From NCBI GenBank assembly GCA_005885325.1, contig VAYX01000089.1:1-14581 (forward strand): a DNA stretch of 14,581 nt. Reading direction: 5' to 3'. A model generated the notes under the pieces. That model worked only from the letters and a program-made list of their open reading frames with translations. It had not been told where the DNA came from and made no database searches. The position numbers and the translations under genes are program-made. Below are positions 7,107-13,683 of this stretch, piece after piece (the stretch's first letter is position 1; every line of letters starts with the position of its first letter). This DNA is from Actinomycetota bacterium (GTDB lineage Bacteria > Actinomycetota > UBA4738 > HRBIN12).

Positions 7107-8090
7107 TCAGGCCGCCCGCACGCGGGGATCCAGGTACGAGTACAGGAGGTCCGCGACGAGGTTCGCGACGATCACCGAGGCGCTGAACAGGAGGAACAGA
7201 CCCTGGAGGACCGGGAAGTCGCGCGCATCGACGGACGTCGCCGTGAGAAGCCCGAGGCCCGGCCAGTTGAAGATCAGCTCGATCGTGATCACACCCGAGA
7301 GCACGAACCCGAGCTGGAGGATGGTCACCGTCATCGTGGGGAGGAGCGCGTTGGGGACCGCATGTCCGTACAGGACCCGATTCTCCCTCACCCCCTTGGC
7401 CCGGGCGGTGATGATGAAGTCCTCGCCCAGGGTCTCCAGGAGCGAGGACCGCATGATCAGCGAGTACTCTCCGAGATAGGAGAGCGTGAGGACGAAGAAC
7501 GGCAGCACCATGTGGTTCAACACGTCCACGACGTGGGCCATCCCCGTGTAGCCGGCGCCGGTTGTCTCGTACCCCCCGGTGGGAAACAGCGCAGGGAAGG
7601 GCCCGACCCCAACGGCGAACGCCATGATGATGAGGAGACCGAACCAGAACTCAGGCATCGAGTACGTGAACAGGGTGAACGCCAGCATTCCCTGGTCGTA
7701 CTTGCTCCCTCGGCGCCACCCCTGGCGGATCCCTATCCAGATGCCGAGTGCCGTCGAGGCGAGCGTCGACAGCCCGATCAGCAGGATCGTCGGCCAGATC
7801 CGCCCCGCGATCACCTGGGAGACCGGGAGGTTGTAGAAATACGAGTACCCCAGGTGTCCCTCGAACGTCTCCTTCACGTAGTGGACGAACTGTTGCGGGA
7901 GCGGGAGGTCGAGCCCCAGTTGGCGCTGAAGCTGCAGCACAGCTTGGGCCGAGATCCCCGAGTGGCCCCGAAGGAGCTGGGTCACCGGGTCGCCCACCGC
8001 CCGGAACAGGAAGAAGTTGAACGCCAGCACGAACGCCAAGGTGAGGATCGCCTGGAGCACCTTCGAGATCAGGTACCGGCGCGTGCTCAC
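7107..8090 (-). CDS. ABC transporter permease, DppB/OppB-like
   Basis: This 327-residue inner-membrane subunit opens with the classic DppB N-terminus: a short basic stretch (MSTRRYLISK) then a hydrophobic helix leading to FFLFRAVGDPV. LGLDLPLPQQFVHYVKETFEGHLGYSY, with its L-P-Q-F-Y-G-LG pattern, is the conserved periplasmic segment. The remaining five helices and the coupling motif ARAKGVRENRVLYGHAVPNA complete the family layout. The start is GTG 8090; an AGGGAG sequence lies about 12 bases upstream, a rather long spacer. The gene follows the binding-protein gene by 39 bases and precedes the second permease by 3 bases, so all are expected on one mRNA. Confidence 0.94.
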   Translation of the reverse strand: MSTRRYLISKVLQAILTLAFVLAFNFFLFRAVGDPVTQLLRGHSGISAQAVLQLQRQLGLDLPLPQQFVHYVKETFEGHLGYSYFYNLPVSQVIAGRIWPTILLIGLSTLASTALGIWIGIRQGWRRGSKYDQGMLAFTLFTYSMPEFWFGLLIIMAFAVGVGPFPALFPTGGYETTGAGYTGMAHVVDVLNHMVLPFFVLTLSYLGEYSLIMRSSLLETLGEDFIITARAKGVRENRVLYGHAVPNALLPTMTVTILQLGFVLSGVITIELIFNWPGLGLLTATSVDARDFPVLQGLFLLFSASVIVANLVADLLYSYLDPRVRAA

Positions 8091-8129
8091 CCTGGTCGAT
8101 CGCTCCCTGTGCCGCTCACCCGCCTCGAC

Positions 8130-10007
8130 TCAGACGCGGTCCTCGTCACTTATTCGGCGCCGTCCCAGCATGATGCCCCCGATGACGACGGCCAGCCCGA
8201 CCACGATGGCGATCCACACCCAGCCCGGGATCCCCTCGCTCTTCGCGGCGCTCGCTCCCTCACCGGTCACCGGCCGGATGCCGATGAACCCGAACGGGCC
8301 CCACGTCGCGAGGAGGTCCCCCACACCTTCCGGCTGGGTGGTGTACCCGGTGAACCGGTCGGTCCGGTAGGCCTCCAGGTAGTTGGTGTAGGCGAGCATG
8401 ATGTAGGGCTGCTGCTCGTATAGGATCTGTTGCATCTGGTGGACGATGTCGACGCGAGCTTGCGTGCTGGTCGCGGTGAGCTGCTGCTGGTAGAGCTGGT
8501 CGTACTGCGGGTCGCAGAAGAAGCTGTCGTTGTTGCCGTAGACCCCGGGCTTGGGAGCCCGCTGCTCGCAGGTGAAGATGCCGAGGATGTAGTTGGGGTC
8601 GGGGTTGGGAAACCAGCCCCAATGGAACAACTCGTAGTCGCCCGACTCGATGATGGTCGTGAGCTTGCCCGAGCTCACTGCGAAGACCTTGACACCGACC
8701 CCGATCTGTTCCAGCCACGACTTGACGAAGGGCGCGGTCTTGATCGTGTTTTGGTCGGACGTCCGCGTGTAGTAGCGGAGGACGACGTTCTCGCCCGTCT
8801 TCGGATCGTTCACCACCCCGTCGCCGTCGGTGTCCGTGTACCCGGCAGCCGTGAGGTCGGCCTTGGCCTTGTCCAGGTTGAAGTTCAATGCCTGGTCCGC
8901 CGGGGGATCCCAGTTGCCGGTCGTGGCGCCGGGCTGCACGGGCGAGTCGGCCACGGTCGCGTAGCCGCCGTACACCTTGTCAACGAGCGTCTGCTTGTCG
9001 ATGGCCTCGGCCACTGCCCGCCTGAAGGCCGGATCCGATGTCGCGTGGATCCCGTCCCCGTGCGGGACGAATCCGCCCGCCTTGTCCGTCTGGAATGCTG
9101 AGCCGCTGTTGAACGCCAGCTCGTCGAACAGGGGGATCTGGGCTCCCCAGGTCTTGATGTTCGGCTTGGTCTTCAACGAGTTCAGGATGTTTGCGGAGTC
9201 GAAGAAGCCGAAGTCGATCTCGCCCCGTTGGAGGGCGGCGGCCATCTGGTTCTCGTCGTTGAAGACCTTCTCGATGATGACGTCGACATGGGGTTCCAAC
9301 CCGACCTGCGTTCCCCAGAAGTTGGGGTTCCGCTCCAGGCGAACGAAGTCCCCAGGCTTCTGCTGCGTGACCACCCATGGGCCGCTTCCGACTGCCGGGA
9401 CGTTCTCGAACTTCTTCGGCTCGTCGATGGTGCTCCAGATGTGCTCGGGGAGGATGAACTCGTACATCCACACGGATTGCCCATTGAACACCGAGGTCGG
9501 CTGGTCCGTGTGGATGACGAACGTCGCGTCGTCGGTGGCCTCGGCGGACTTGAAGATCGCCAGATCCGCGGAGTAATTGCTGATGTTGCTTTCCTTGTAG
9601 AAGTTCAGCGTCCACGCGACGTCGTTCGCGGTGAATGGCTGCCCGTCCGACCACTTCAATCCCGACCGCATGTGGTAGGTGAACGACATGTTGTCCGAGC
9701 TCGTTTCCACGCTGGTCACGATGGAATGCTCGAGGTCGGCGCCGAAGTCCTTGGTGGCGAACTCGATCGGCAGGTTGTACTCGAGCGACCAGATCGTGTA
9801 GTCGATGCCCAGATAGCCGACGAGGGGGTTCATCGAGCTGTTGGGGGCGGTGACCCCGTAGATGAACGTGCTCTTGCCGGCGGGACTGGGTGTCGCACTC
9901 TGTGCCCCCGCGATCCCCGCGAAGCTCGCCGTGGCCAGCATGACCGCGGCGACCAGGATCCCCGTGCCCCCGACCCAGGGGCCCTTTCTCCGTCCGTTGA
10001 GGCTCAT
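8130..10007 (-). CDS. extracellular solute-binding protein family 5, C-terminally membrane-anchored
   Basis: This 625-residue protein captures substrate outside the membrane for the downstream permeases. Residues 1-36 form a Sec signal: MSLNGRRKGPW, a hydrophobic core, then AGAQS with a probable cleavage after AGA. There is no lipobox cysteine. The family 5 signature is at about 110-130 (YHMRSGLKWSDGQPFTANDV), with AVAEAIDKQTLV at 331-342. DTDGDGVVN at 392-400 resembles a calcium-binding loop. Cys480 and Cys498 may form a disulfide. Residues 594-616 are a hydrophobic helix followed by RRRISDEDRV, so the protein appears held by a C-terminal membrane anchor in place of a lipid. The start is ATG 10007, preceded by GGGGGGTGG; the longer upstream frame overlaps the promoter and lacks signal character. 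The substrate may be peptide, polyamine-like or another organic solute. Confidence 0.93.
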   Translation of the reverse strand: MSLNGRRKGPWVGGTGILVAAVMLATASFAGIAGAQSATPSPAGKSTFIYGVTAPNSSMNPLVGYLGIDYTIWSLEYNLPIEFATKDFGADLEHSIVTSVETSSDNMSFTYHMRSGLKWSDGQPFTANDVAWTLNFYKESNISNYSADLAIFKSAEATDDATFVIHTDQPTSVFNGQSVWMYEFILPEHIWSTIDEPKKFENVPAVGSGPWVVTQQKPGDFVRLERNPNFWGTQVGLEPHVDVIIEKVFNDENQMAAALQRGEIDFGFFDSANILNSLKTKPNIKTWGAQIPLFDELAFNSGSAFQTDKAGGFVPHGDGIHATSDPAFRRAVAEAIDKQTLVDKVYGGYATVADSPVQPGATTGNWDPPADQALNFNLDKAKADLTAAGYTDTDGDGVVNDPKTGENVVLRYYTRTSDQNTIKTAPFVKSWLEQIGVGVKVFAVSSGKLTTIIESGDYELFHWGWFPNPDPNYILGIFTCEQRAPKPGVYGNNDSFFCDPQYDQLYQQQLTATSTQARVDIVHQMQQILYEQQPYIMLAYTNYLEAYRTDRFTGYTTQPEGVGDLLATWGPFGFIGIRPVTGEGASAAKSEGIPGWVWIAIVVGLAVVIGGIMLGRRRISDEDRV

Positions 10008-10141
10008 CGCCCGCCACCCCCCGTCGTCGACTGCCCTCGTTACCTGAGTACGAATGGCCGAGGCTCCCGGGTTCCCCTCCGGGCCCGGTGGCGACCGCCG
10101 GCCTCCCCGAACACGGCCGTCGGCGCCCCCCTCGTCGCGCG

Positions 10142-10170
10142 TGTATAGCACGGTTGGCCTTCGAAGCTCC
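10142..10170 (-). promoter_or_regulatory. possible promoter of the ABC importer genes
   Basis: The 214-base gap between the creatininase-like gene and the binding-protein gene holds a TATACA -10-like box (10142-10147, minus strand), identical to that of the CoA-transferase promoter. At 17 bases spacing the -35 region reads GGAGCT, a poor match. Transcription would begin near 10135 and give a leader of about 128 bases. The long gap in an otherwise tightly packed cluster supports a promoter here; the exact boxes are less certain. Confidence 0.4.
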
Positions 10171-10207
10171 AGGCAGCGGGCGGGCCGCCGAGGTCGGTGT
10201 CGCGGGG

Positions 10208-10220
10208 TGACCAGTGGTCA
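10208..10220. repeat. perfect 13-bp palindrome, candidate operator
   Basis: TGACCA-G-TGGTCA is a perfect inverted repeat with a single central base. It begins one base after the stop codon of the creatininase-like gene and lies about 60 bases upstream of the TATACA box in front of the importer genes. Short symmetric sites of this type are commonly bound by dimeric regulators such as GntR-family proteins. The arms are too short to act as a terminator. No regulator gene adjoins it in the window. Confidence 0.45.
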
Positions 10221-10221
10221 T

Positions 10222-11037
10222 TCAGGGACGTTCGGAAGGCTCCCACCGCACGGGCAGAGGCTTGGAACGCAGCTCCCGCACGAACGCGACGCACTCGGAG
10301 ACGGCGGCCTCGAACAGCGACTTGCCTTTTTCTGCCGTTGCCTTGGTCGCGTCACCGTGGACTCCCGTGCGGCTGATGGCGTTCCACCACGGCATGAGCT
10401 TGAGCGGCCCGTCCGACCAGTCCATCCAGGCGTTGGAGCCTTCGGGAAAGGAGTTCTCGTCGACGGCTTTGTCCATGTCGACGGCGCCAGGGTCCAGGTG
10501 GAGGTAGATCGAGGTCTCGAGCTCGCACGCGTGTCCCATACCGCCGAGCTCGGATTCGCGGACCTCCTCGATGACCTTCATGGACTCTCGGCTCGTGAGG
10601 TAGAACGCCGCCGCGGCCAGGACGTCGGGGTGGTCCAGGGCGACCAGCCGGGCGGCCATCTCCACGAGTGGGATGTTCGAGCCGTGGCCGTTCAGGTACA
10701 GGATCCGCTTGAACCCGTGGCGGGCGAGCGAGGTCCCGATGTCGGTGCAGTACCGGACGAACGTGTCCCATCCGATCGTGATGGGGCCGGGGAAGTCCAT
10801 GTGGTGCGGCGTGTAGCCATGGATGATCGGCGGCAGCAGCATGACCTCCTCCGGGATCTCCTCGGCGGCACGTCGGCAGATCTCGCTCGCGATCCTGGTA
10901 TCGGCGTCGAGGGGCAGGTGCGGCCCGTGGTCCTCGAGCGTGCCGGCCGGGATGAGGCACACCCGGTCCTCTGACGCCGCTCGCCGGACCTCGGGCCATG
11001 TCAGACGCTCGTAGAGGAGCGGCGTCGTCCAGGTCAC
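10222..11037 (-). CDS. creatininase-family metal-dependent amidohydrolase
   Basis: This 271-residue protein matches the creatininase fold, whose members open cyclic or linear amides using two divalent metals. Visible ligands are Glu35, His37 and Asp46 in PAGTLEDHGPHLPLDADT, His118 in YLNGHGSN, and the GHACELETS block with His169, Glu172 and Glu174. All elements needed for catalysis therefore seem present. Length is close to that of creatininase (about 260). The family also includes formamidopyrimidine deformylase (ArfB), dehydro-inosose hydrolase and the mycofactocin peptidase MftE, so the name creatininase should not be taken as substrate. The GTG at 11037 is preceded by GAGGAGG 11 bases away, overlapping the stop of the C45-type gene. 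It lies 16 bases downstream of that gene and is likely co-transcribed with it. It has no signal peptide and should be cytoplasmic. Confidence 0.9.
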   Translation of the reverse strand: MTWTTPLLYERLTWPEVRRAASEDRVCLIPAGTLEDHGPHLPLDADTRIASEICRRAAEEIPEEVMLLPPIIHGYTPHHMDFPGPITIGWDTFVRYCTDIGTSLARHGFKRILYLNGHGSNIPLVEMAARLVALDHPDVLAAAAFYLTSRESMKVIEEVRESELGGMGHACELETSIYLHLDPGAVDMDKAVDENSFPEGSNAWMDWSDGPLKLMPWWNAISRTGVHGDATKATAEKGKSLFEAAVSECVAFVRELRSKPLPVRWEPSERP

Positions 11038-11053
11038 CGAGGTTCGCGCCTCC

Positions 11054-12184
11054 TCACGCCACGCCCGTCAGGTCGATCTCCACGTAGTCGTTCTGGCACG
11101 GATTCCCCGTGGCCACCCACAGCCGTGAGGCCTCCATGTCGGCAACCATGGAGAACATCACCGCCGAGGCCTCGTCGCCCTCGGCCGGGTCCGGGTGCAG
11201 GCAGATGGCCTCGGACCCGGAGCCGTGGTCCCGAAGGATGTCCATGACCCCTTCCGGGGTCGCCGGACGGCGCTCGGCCAAGAGTTCGTCGAGCCGAGCC
11301 AGCCGCGACCTGCTCCCTTCGGACGGCTCGACCCCCAACGCGGCCAGCCGAGGGTCGAGGTAATGGTTCGTGTGGGCGCCGGGACCGTCCAGGACCGCCA
11401 CCTCTTTCCCCGTCGTCTCGATCGTGACCGAGTCCCCTCCGCGGAAGGCCAGCACGTGGCCGTATCCGCCCGCGCGGGATGCCGTCCCGGCTCGCCGGAC
11501 GGCGTCGTCGCGGTCGGCCGCCTCGAGCGAGTGCCGGGACACGAGCACGCGCGGCACTCCGACGTGGTCGTCCAGGGCCGTCAGCGAGCCGATCCCCTGC
11601 GCCGCGCCGTTGCCGTTCACGCCCACCGCCGGAAGGCAGGACACGATCGTCGGGGACGCCACGGCCACCGAGCCGTCGTCCGGTACCTCGATCACCACCG
11701 CGACGTTGCCGAGGTCGCCCGCCAGCCATTGCTCGTTGTGCCCGAGGAGCGTGACCCCCGGCGCGGTGACGGTGAAGCTGGAGCACCGCTCGATCCTGGG
11801 GGCCGCCGCCGGCCTCGGATCCCTCGGCTCCTTCGTCGGAAAGCGGCCCTCCTTGCGTTGCAGGAACAGCGTGCCTCCTTCGGGCGCCTCGAGCAGCGGC
11901 TCGAGCTCCTCGAACGCGTTCACCGCGAACAGCTCGAGGAACGGCACGGTCGCCCCCGCCGACATGCCGTTCAGCGTGCCCATGAACTGTGGGAACGCCG
12001 CCTCGGCATACACGAGGTACGGCGTGAGCAGCTCCTGGAGCTGTGGGGTCGAAACCCCACGGCGCGACATGTAGCGCCCGTAGAAGTCGATCGACTCGTT
12101 CATCAGGTCGCGGAGCTCCCGGCCGATGCGCTGACCCCGCTGGACCGGGTTGCCCTCGGCCCGGACGATCCGAAGCTCGCTCAT
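11054..12184 (-). CDS. C45-family autoproteolytic acyltransferase/amidohydrolase (Ntn hydrolase)
   Basis: This 376-residue protein resembles the acyl-CoA:6-aminopenicillanate acyltransferase family. In that family a precursor cuts itself before a cysteine, which then becomes the N-terminal nucleophile for amide cleavage or acyl transfer. The N-terminal part (LNGMSAGATVPFLELFAVN, residues 71-89) and the Cys block (ERCSSFTV, Cys134; then LLGHNEQW) fit; the family usually has a Gly or similar before C-T/S-S and a GRN-D motif after, here HNEQW. ALDDHVGVPR (215-224 region) and GAHTNHYL further on are also typical. If Cys134 is the cleavage site, an alpha chain of 133 residues and a beta chain of 243 result. 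The ATG at 12184 overlaps the stop of the PuuD-like gene (ATGA). There is no signal peptide, so it should be cytoplasmic. The substrate is unknown, and penicillin acylation is not implied. Confidence 0.85.
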   Translation of the reverse strand: MSELRIVRAEGNPVQRGQRIGRELRDLMNESIDFYGRYMSRRGVSTPQLQELLTPYLVYAEAAFPQFMGTLNGMSAGATVPFLELFAVNAFEELEPLLEAPEGGTLFLQRKEGRFPTKEPRDPRPAAAPRIERCSSFTVTAPGVTLLGHNEQWLAGDLGNVAVVIEVPDDGSVAVASPTIVSCLPAVGVNGNGAAQGIGSLTALDDHVGVPRVLVSRHSLEAADRDDAVRRAGTASRAGGYGHVLAFRGGDSVTIETTGKEVAVLDGPGAHTNHYLDPRLAALGVEPSEGSRSRLARLDELLAERRPATPEGVMDILRDHGSGSEAICLHPDPAEGDEASAVMFSMVADMEASRLWVATGNPCQNDYVEIDLTGVA

Positions 12185-12903
12185 GCTCGGGCCGCCTTCG
12201 CGATCAGCGCGTCGAACACCGCCTGCTGTGCGGGGTCGTGCTCGGCATTGTCTTCCGGATGCCACTGGACACCGAGCATCCATCCCCGTTCGCGCTCGAG
12301 GGCTTCGACCAACCCGTCCTCGGACCAGCCGGTGGCGGATAGGCCCTCGCCCACGCCGTCCACCCCTTGATGGTGATGGGTCGAGCAGGACAGCACCTCC
12401 GCGCCGGCCGCCTCAGCGATTCGGCTGCCCGAGGCGAGCTTCACATCGTGACGAGCCAGGTCCTCGCCGCTCGGGGTTCCGTGCTCGAGGTACTCGGGAT
12501 GGTCGGGGAGGTGCTGGATCAAGGTCCCACCGAAGGCCACGTTCATCACCTGCATACCTCGGCAGATGGCAAGCGTCGGCATCCCGCTGCGGTCGGCATG
12601 TCGGAGGAGCCCGATCTCGAAGCCGTCGCGATCGGGCTCGAGGCCGTAGATCTCGGAGTGCGGCGGTTGGCCGTATCGGGAGGGCTCGACGTCTCCCCCG
12701 CCCACCAGGAGCAGGGCCTGGAAGGGTTCGAGCACTTCCTCGATCGGCGTCTGGTCCCCGGGCAGGAGGAGCACCGGACGCCCGCCCGCCCTCCGGATGG
12801 CGTCGATGTAGTTCTCCGGGACGCCGTATCCGCCGACGTTCCAGAACGAGACCCGGCCGGGCCGGAGATGGTAGGCGACCACCGCGACCTGAGGGATCTC
12901 CAT
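12181..12903 (-). CDS. gamma-glutamyl-gamma-aminobutyrate hydrolase-like protein (PuuD family, class I amidotransferase fold)
   Basis: This 240-residue protein has the peptidase C26/PuuD layout. FQALLLVGGGDVEPSRYG (61-78) is the family's oxyanion-strand region with GGGDV-P-Y. Cys114 in AICRGMQVMN is the nucleophile, GGTLIQHLPDH (125-135) is characteristic, and THHHQGVDGVGEGL (175-188) and VQWHPED (212-218) supply the catalytic His215 and Glu217. PuuD proteins cleave the gamma-glutamyl bond after an amine has been glutamylated and oxidised, releasing glutamate. The ATG at 12903 follows the stop of the upstream amidotransferase by 11 bases, with a GGGCGGG stretch in front; a longer frame to 13221 is a shadow of that gene. 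It is coupled to the C45-type gene by a 4-base overlap. The exact substrate, GABA-type or another gamma-glutamyl amide, is inferred. Confidence 0.9.
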   Translation of the reverse strand: MEIPQVAVVAYHLRPGRVSFWNVGGYGVPENYIDAIRRAGGRPVLLLPGDQTPIEEVLEPFQALLLVGGGDVEPSRYGQPPHSEIYGLEPDRDGFEIGLLRHADRSGMPTLAICRGMQVMNVAFGGTLIQHLPDHPEYLEHGTPSGEDLARHDVKLASGSRIAEAAGAEVLSCSTHHHQGVDGVGEGLSATGWSEDGLVEALERERGWMLGVQWHPEDNAEHDPAQQAVFDALIAKAARA

Positions 12904-12914
12904 CGTCCCGCCCG

Positions 12915-13634
12915 CTACCGCGTCGCCCGTCGGACCACGTCGGCGAACCGGCGGAACACCTCGCGCCCCCGCTCCTCGTGTGCCGCCATGTGCTCCTTGG
13001 CTTCCAGGCGGATGTCCTCGGAGGACTTCCCCCAGGTGGCCTCGAGGTCCATCAGCGAGTCGGCCTCGTCCAGCCACGCTTCGAGCTCGGCGCCGTCGAC
13101 CTCGAAGTGGAACTGGATCCCCCAGGCCAGGTCGCCCACCCGGAAGGCCTGGTGCGGCACGTCGTCGGCGGTTGCCAGGAGCGTGGCCCCCTCCGGAAGG
13201 TCGAAGGTGTCCTCGTGCCATTGGAACACCCGGTCGCCGTCGGTGAATCCCGAGAGCAGGGCGTCGTCCGAGGCGGCCTCCGTGGGATGCACGGGCTGGA
13301 AACCCACCTCGCGCCGAGCAGCCTTCATCACCGGGCGATCGAGCGCCCGGGCCAGGATCTGCGCGCCGAGGCAGACGCCGAGATAGGGGACGCCGGCCTT
13401 CACGGCCTCTCGCGTCAGTGTGCGGTCCTTGAGCAAGAACGGGTACCGATCGACCTGGTCCGCGTTGACCGTCCCTCCGAGCATCACCACACCGGCAACC
13501 TGGGAGAGCTCCGGGAGCGGCTGCCCCTCGAACGCGTCGACGAGCAGGAGCTCGGCGCCGGCAGATCGAAGTGACGGCACGGCCACGCCATAGGTCTCGA
13601 ACCCGTCGTTCCGCACCAGGAGCAGAGGCTTCAC
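12915..13634 (-). CDS. class I glutamine amidotransferase (GMP-synthase GATase-like, stand-alone)
   Basis: This 239-residue protein carries a complete triad: Cys88 in YLGVCLGAQILARAL, and His176 and Glu178 in WGIQFHFEVD. MLGGTVNADQ (51-60) forms the oxyanion region and FQWHEDTFDLPEGATLLA (137-154) is typical of the GuaA/YfeJ-like stand-alone group. No synthetase domain is attached and no obvious acceptor enzyme follows, so it may act as a glutaminase or gamma-glutamyl hydrolase rather than an ammonia supplier. Residues after 185 form a helical tail. It sits between the glutamine-synthetase-like ligase (49 bases away) and the PuuD-like hydrolase (11 bases away), giving two triad hydrolases behind one ligase. 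The start is GTG 13634, which begins directly on the first beta strand; the GGAGG in front is only one base away, an unusually tight spacing. Confidence 0.88.
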   Translation of the reverse strand: MKPLLLVRNDGFETYGVAVPSLRSAGAELLLVDAFEGQPLPELSQVAGVVMLGGTVNADQVDRYPFLLKDRTLTREAVKAGVPYLGVCLGAQILARALDRPVMKAARREVGFQPVHPTEAASDDALLSGFTDGDRVFQWHEDTFDLPEGATLLATADDVPHQAFRVGDLAWGIQFHFEVDGAELEAWLDEADSLMDLEATWGKSSEDIRLEAKEHMAAHEERGREVFRRFADVVRRATR

Positions 13635-13635
13635 G

Positions 13636-13640
13636 CCTCC
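13636..13640 (-). promoter_or_regulatory. tightly spaced Shine-Dalgarno of the stand-alone amidotransferase
   Basis: The minus strand reads GGAGG-C-GTG. The one-base spacer is much shorter than usual. The next in-frame GTG would delete the first beta strand (residues 1-6), and a CTG three codons in would give a normal spacer but is a rare start. The first GTG is kept because it preserves the fold; initiation may be inefficient. Confidence 0.4.
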
Positions 13641-13683
13641 GAGTTTACCGGCAGCGCTGAAGGGCCTCGCGCGCTGCTGTGGC

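Noticed and set aside
6309..8423. A 704-codon plus-strand frame antisense to both permeases and the end of the binding-protein gene
   Set aside because: Its product is rich in His, Arg, Glu, Gln and Asp without any fold or motif, as expected for the antisense frame of membrane-protein genes in GC-rich DNA.
10021..10110. CCCGG/CCGGG short inverted repeat in the binding-protein leader as a riboswitch or attenuator
   Set aside because: The stem is only five pairs in very GC-rich sequence and does not resemble any aptamer that I recognise.
9228..10148. Long plus-strand frame antisense to the binding-protein gene
   Set aside because: No family similarity is recognisable and the sense strand encodes a complete family 5 binding protein with a signal peptide.
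10222..11037. Creatininase-family protein as the mycofactocin peptidase MftE
   Set aside because: No mycofactocin precursor, radical SAM or other mft gene is in the window, and the neighbours indicate small-molecule amide catabolism.
11054..12184. C45 protein as a penicillin acyltransferase
   Set aside because: The family is broad in bacteria and no beta-lactam biosynthesis gene is present, so only the fold and mechanism class are claimed.
11195..13574. Two long overlapping plus-strand frames (11195-12370 and 12150-13574)
   Set aside because: They are antisense to three well-supported enzymes and have Arg/Pro/Gly-rich composition typical of shadow frames.
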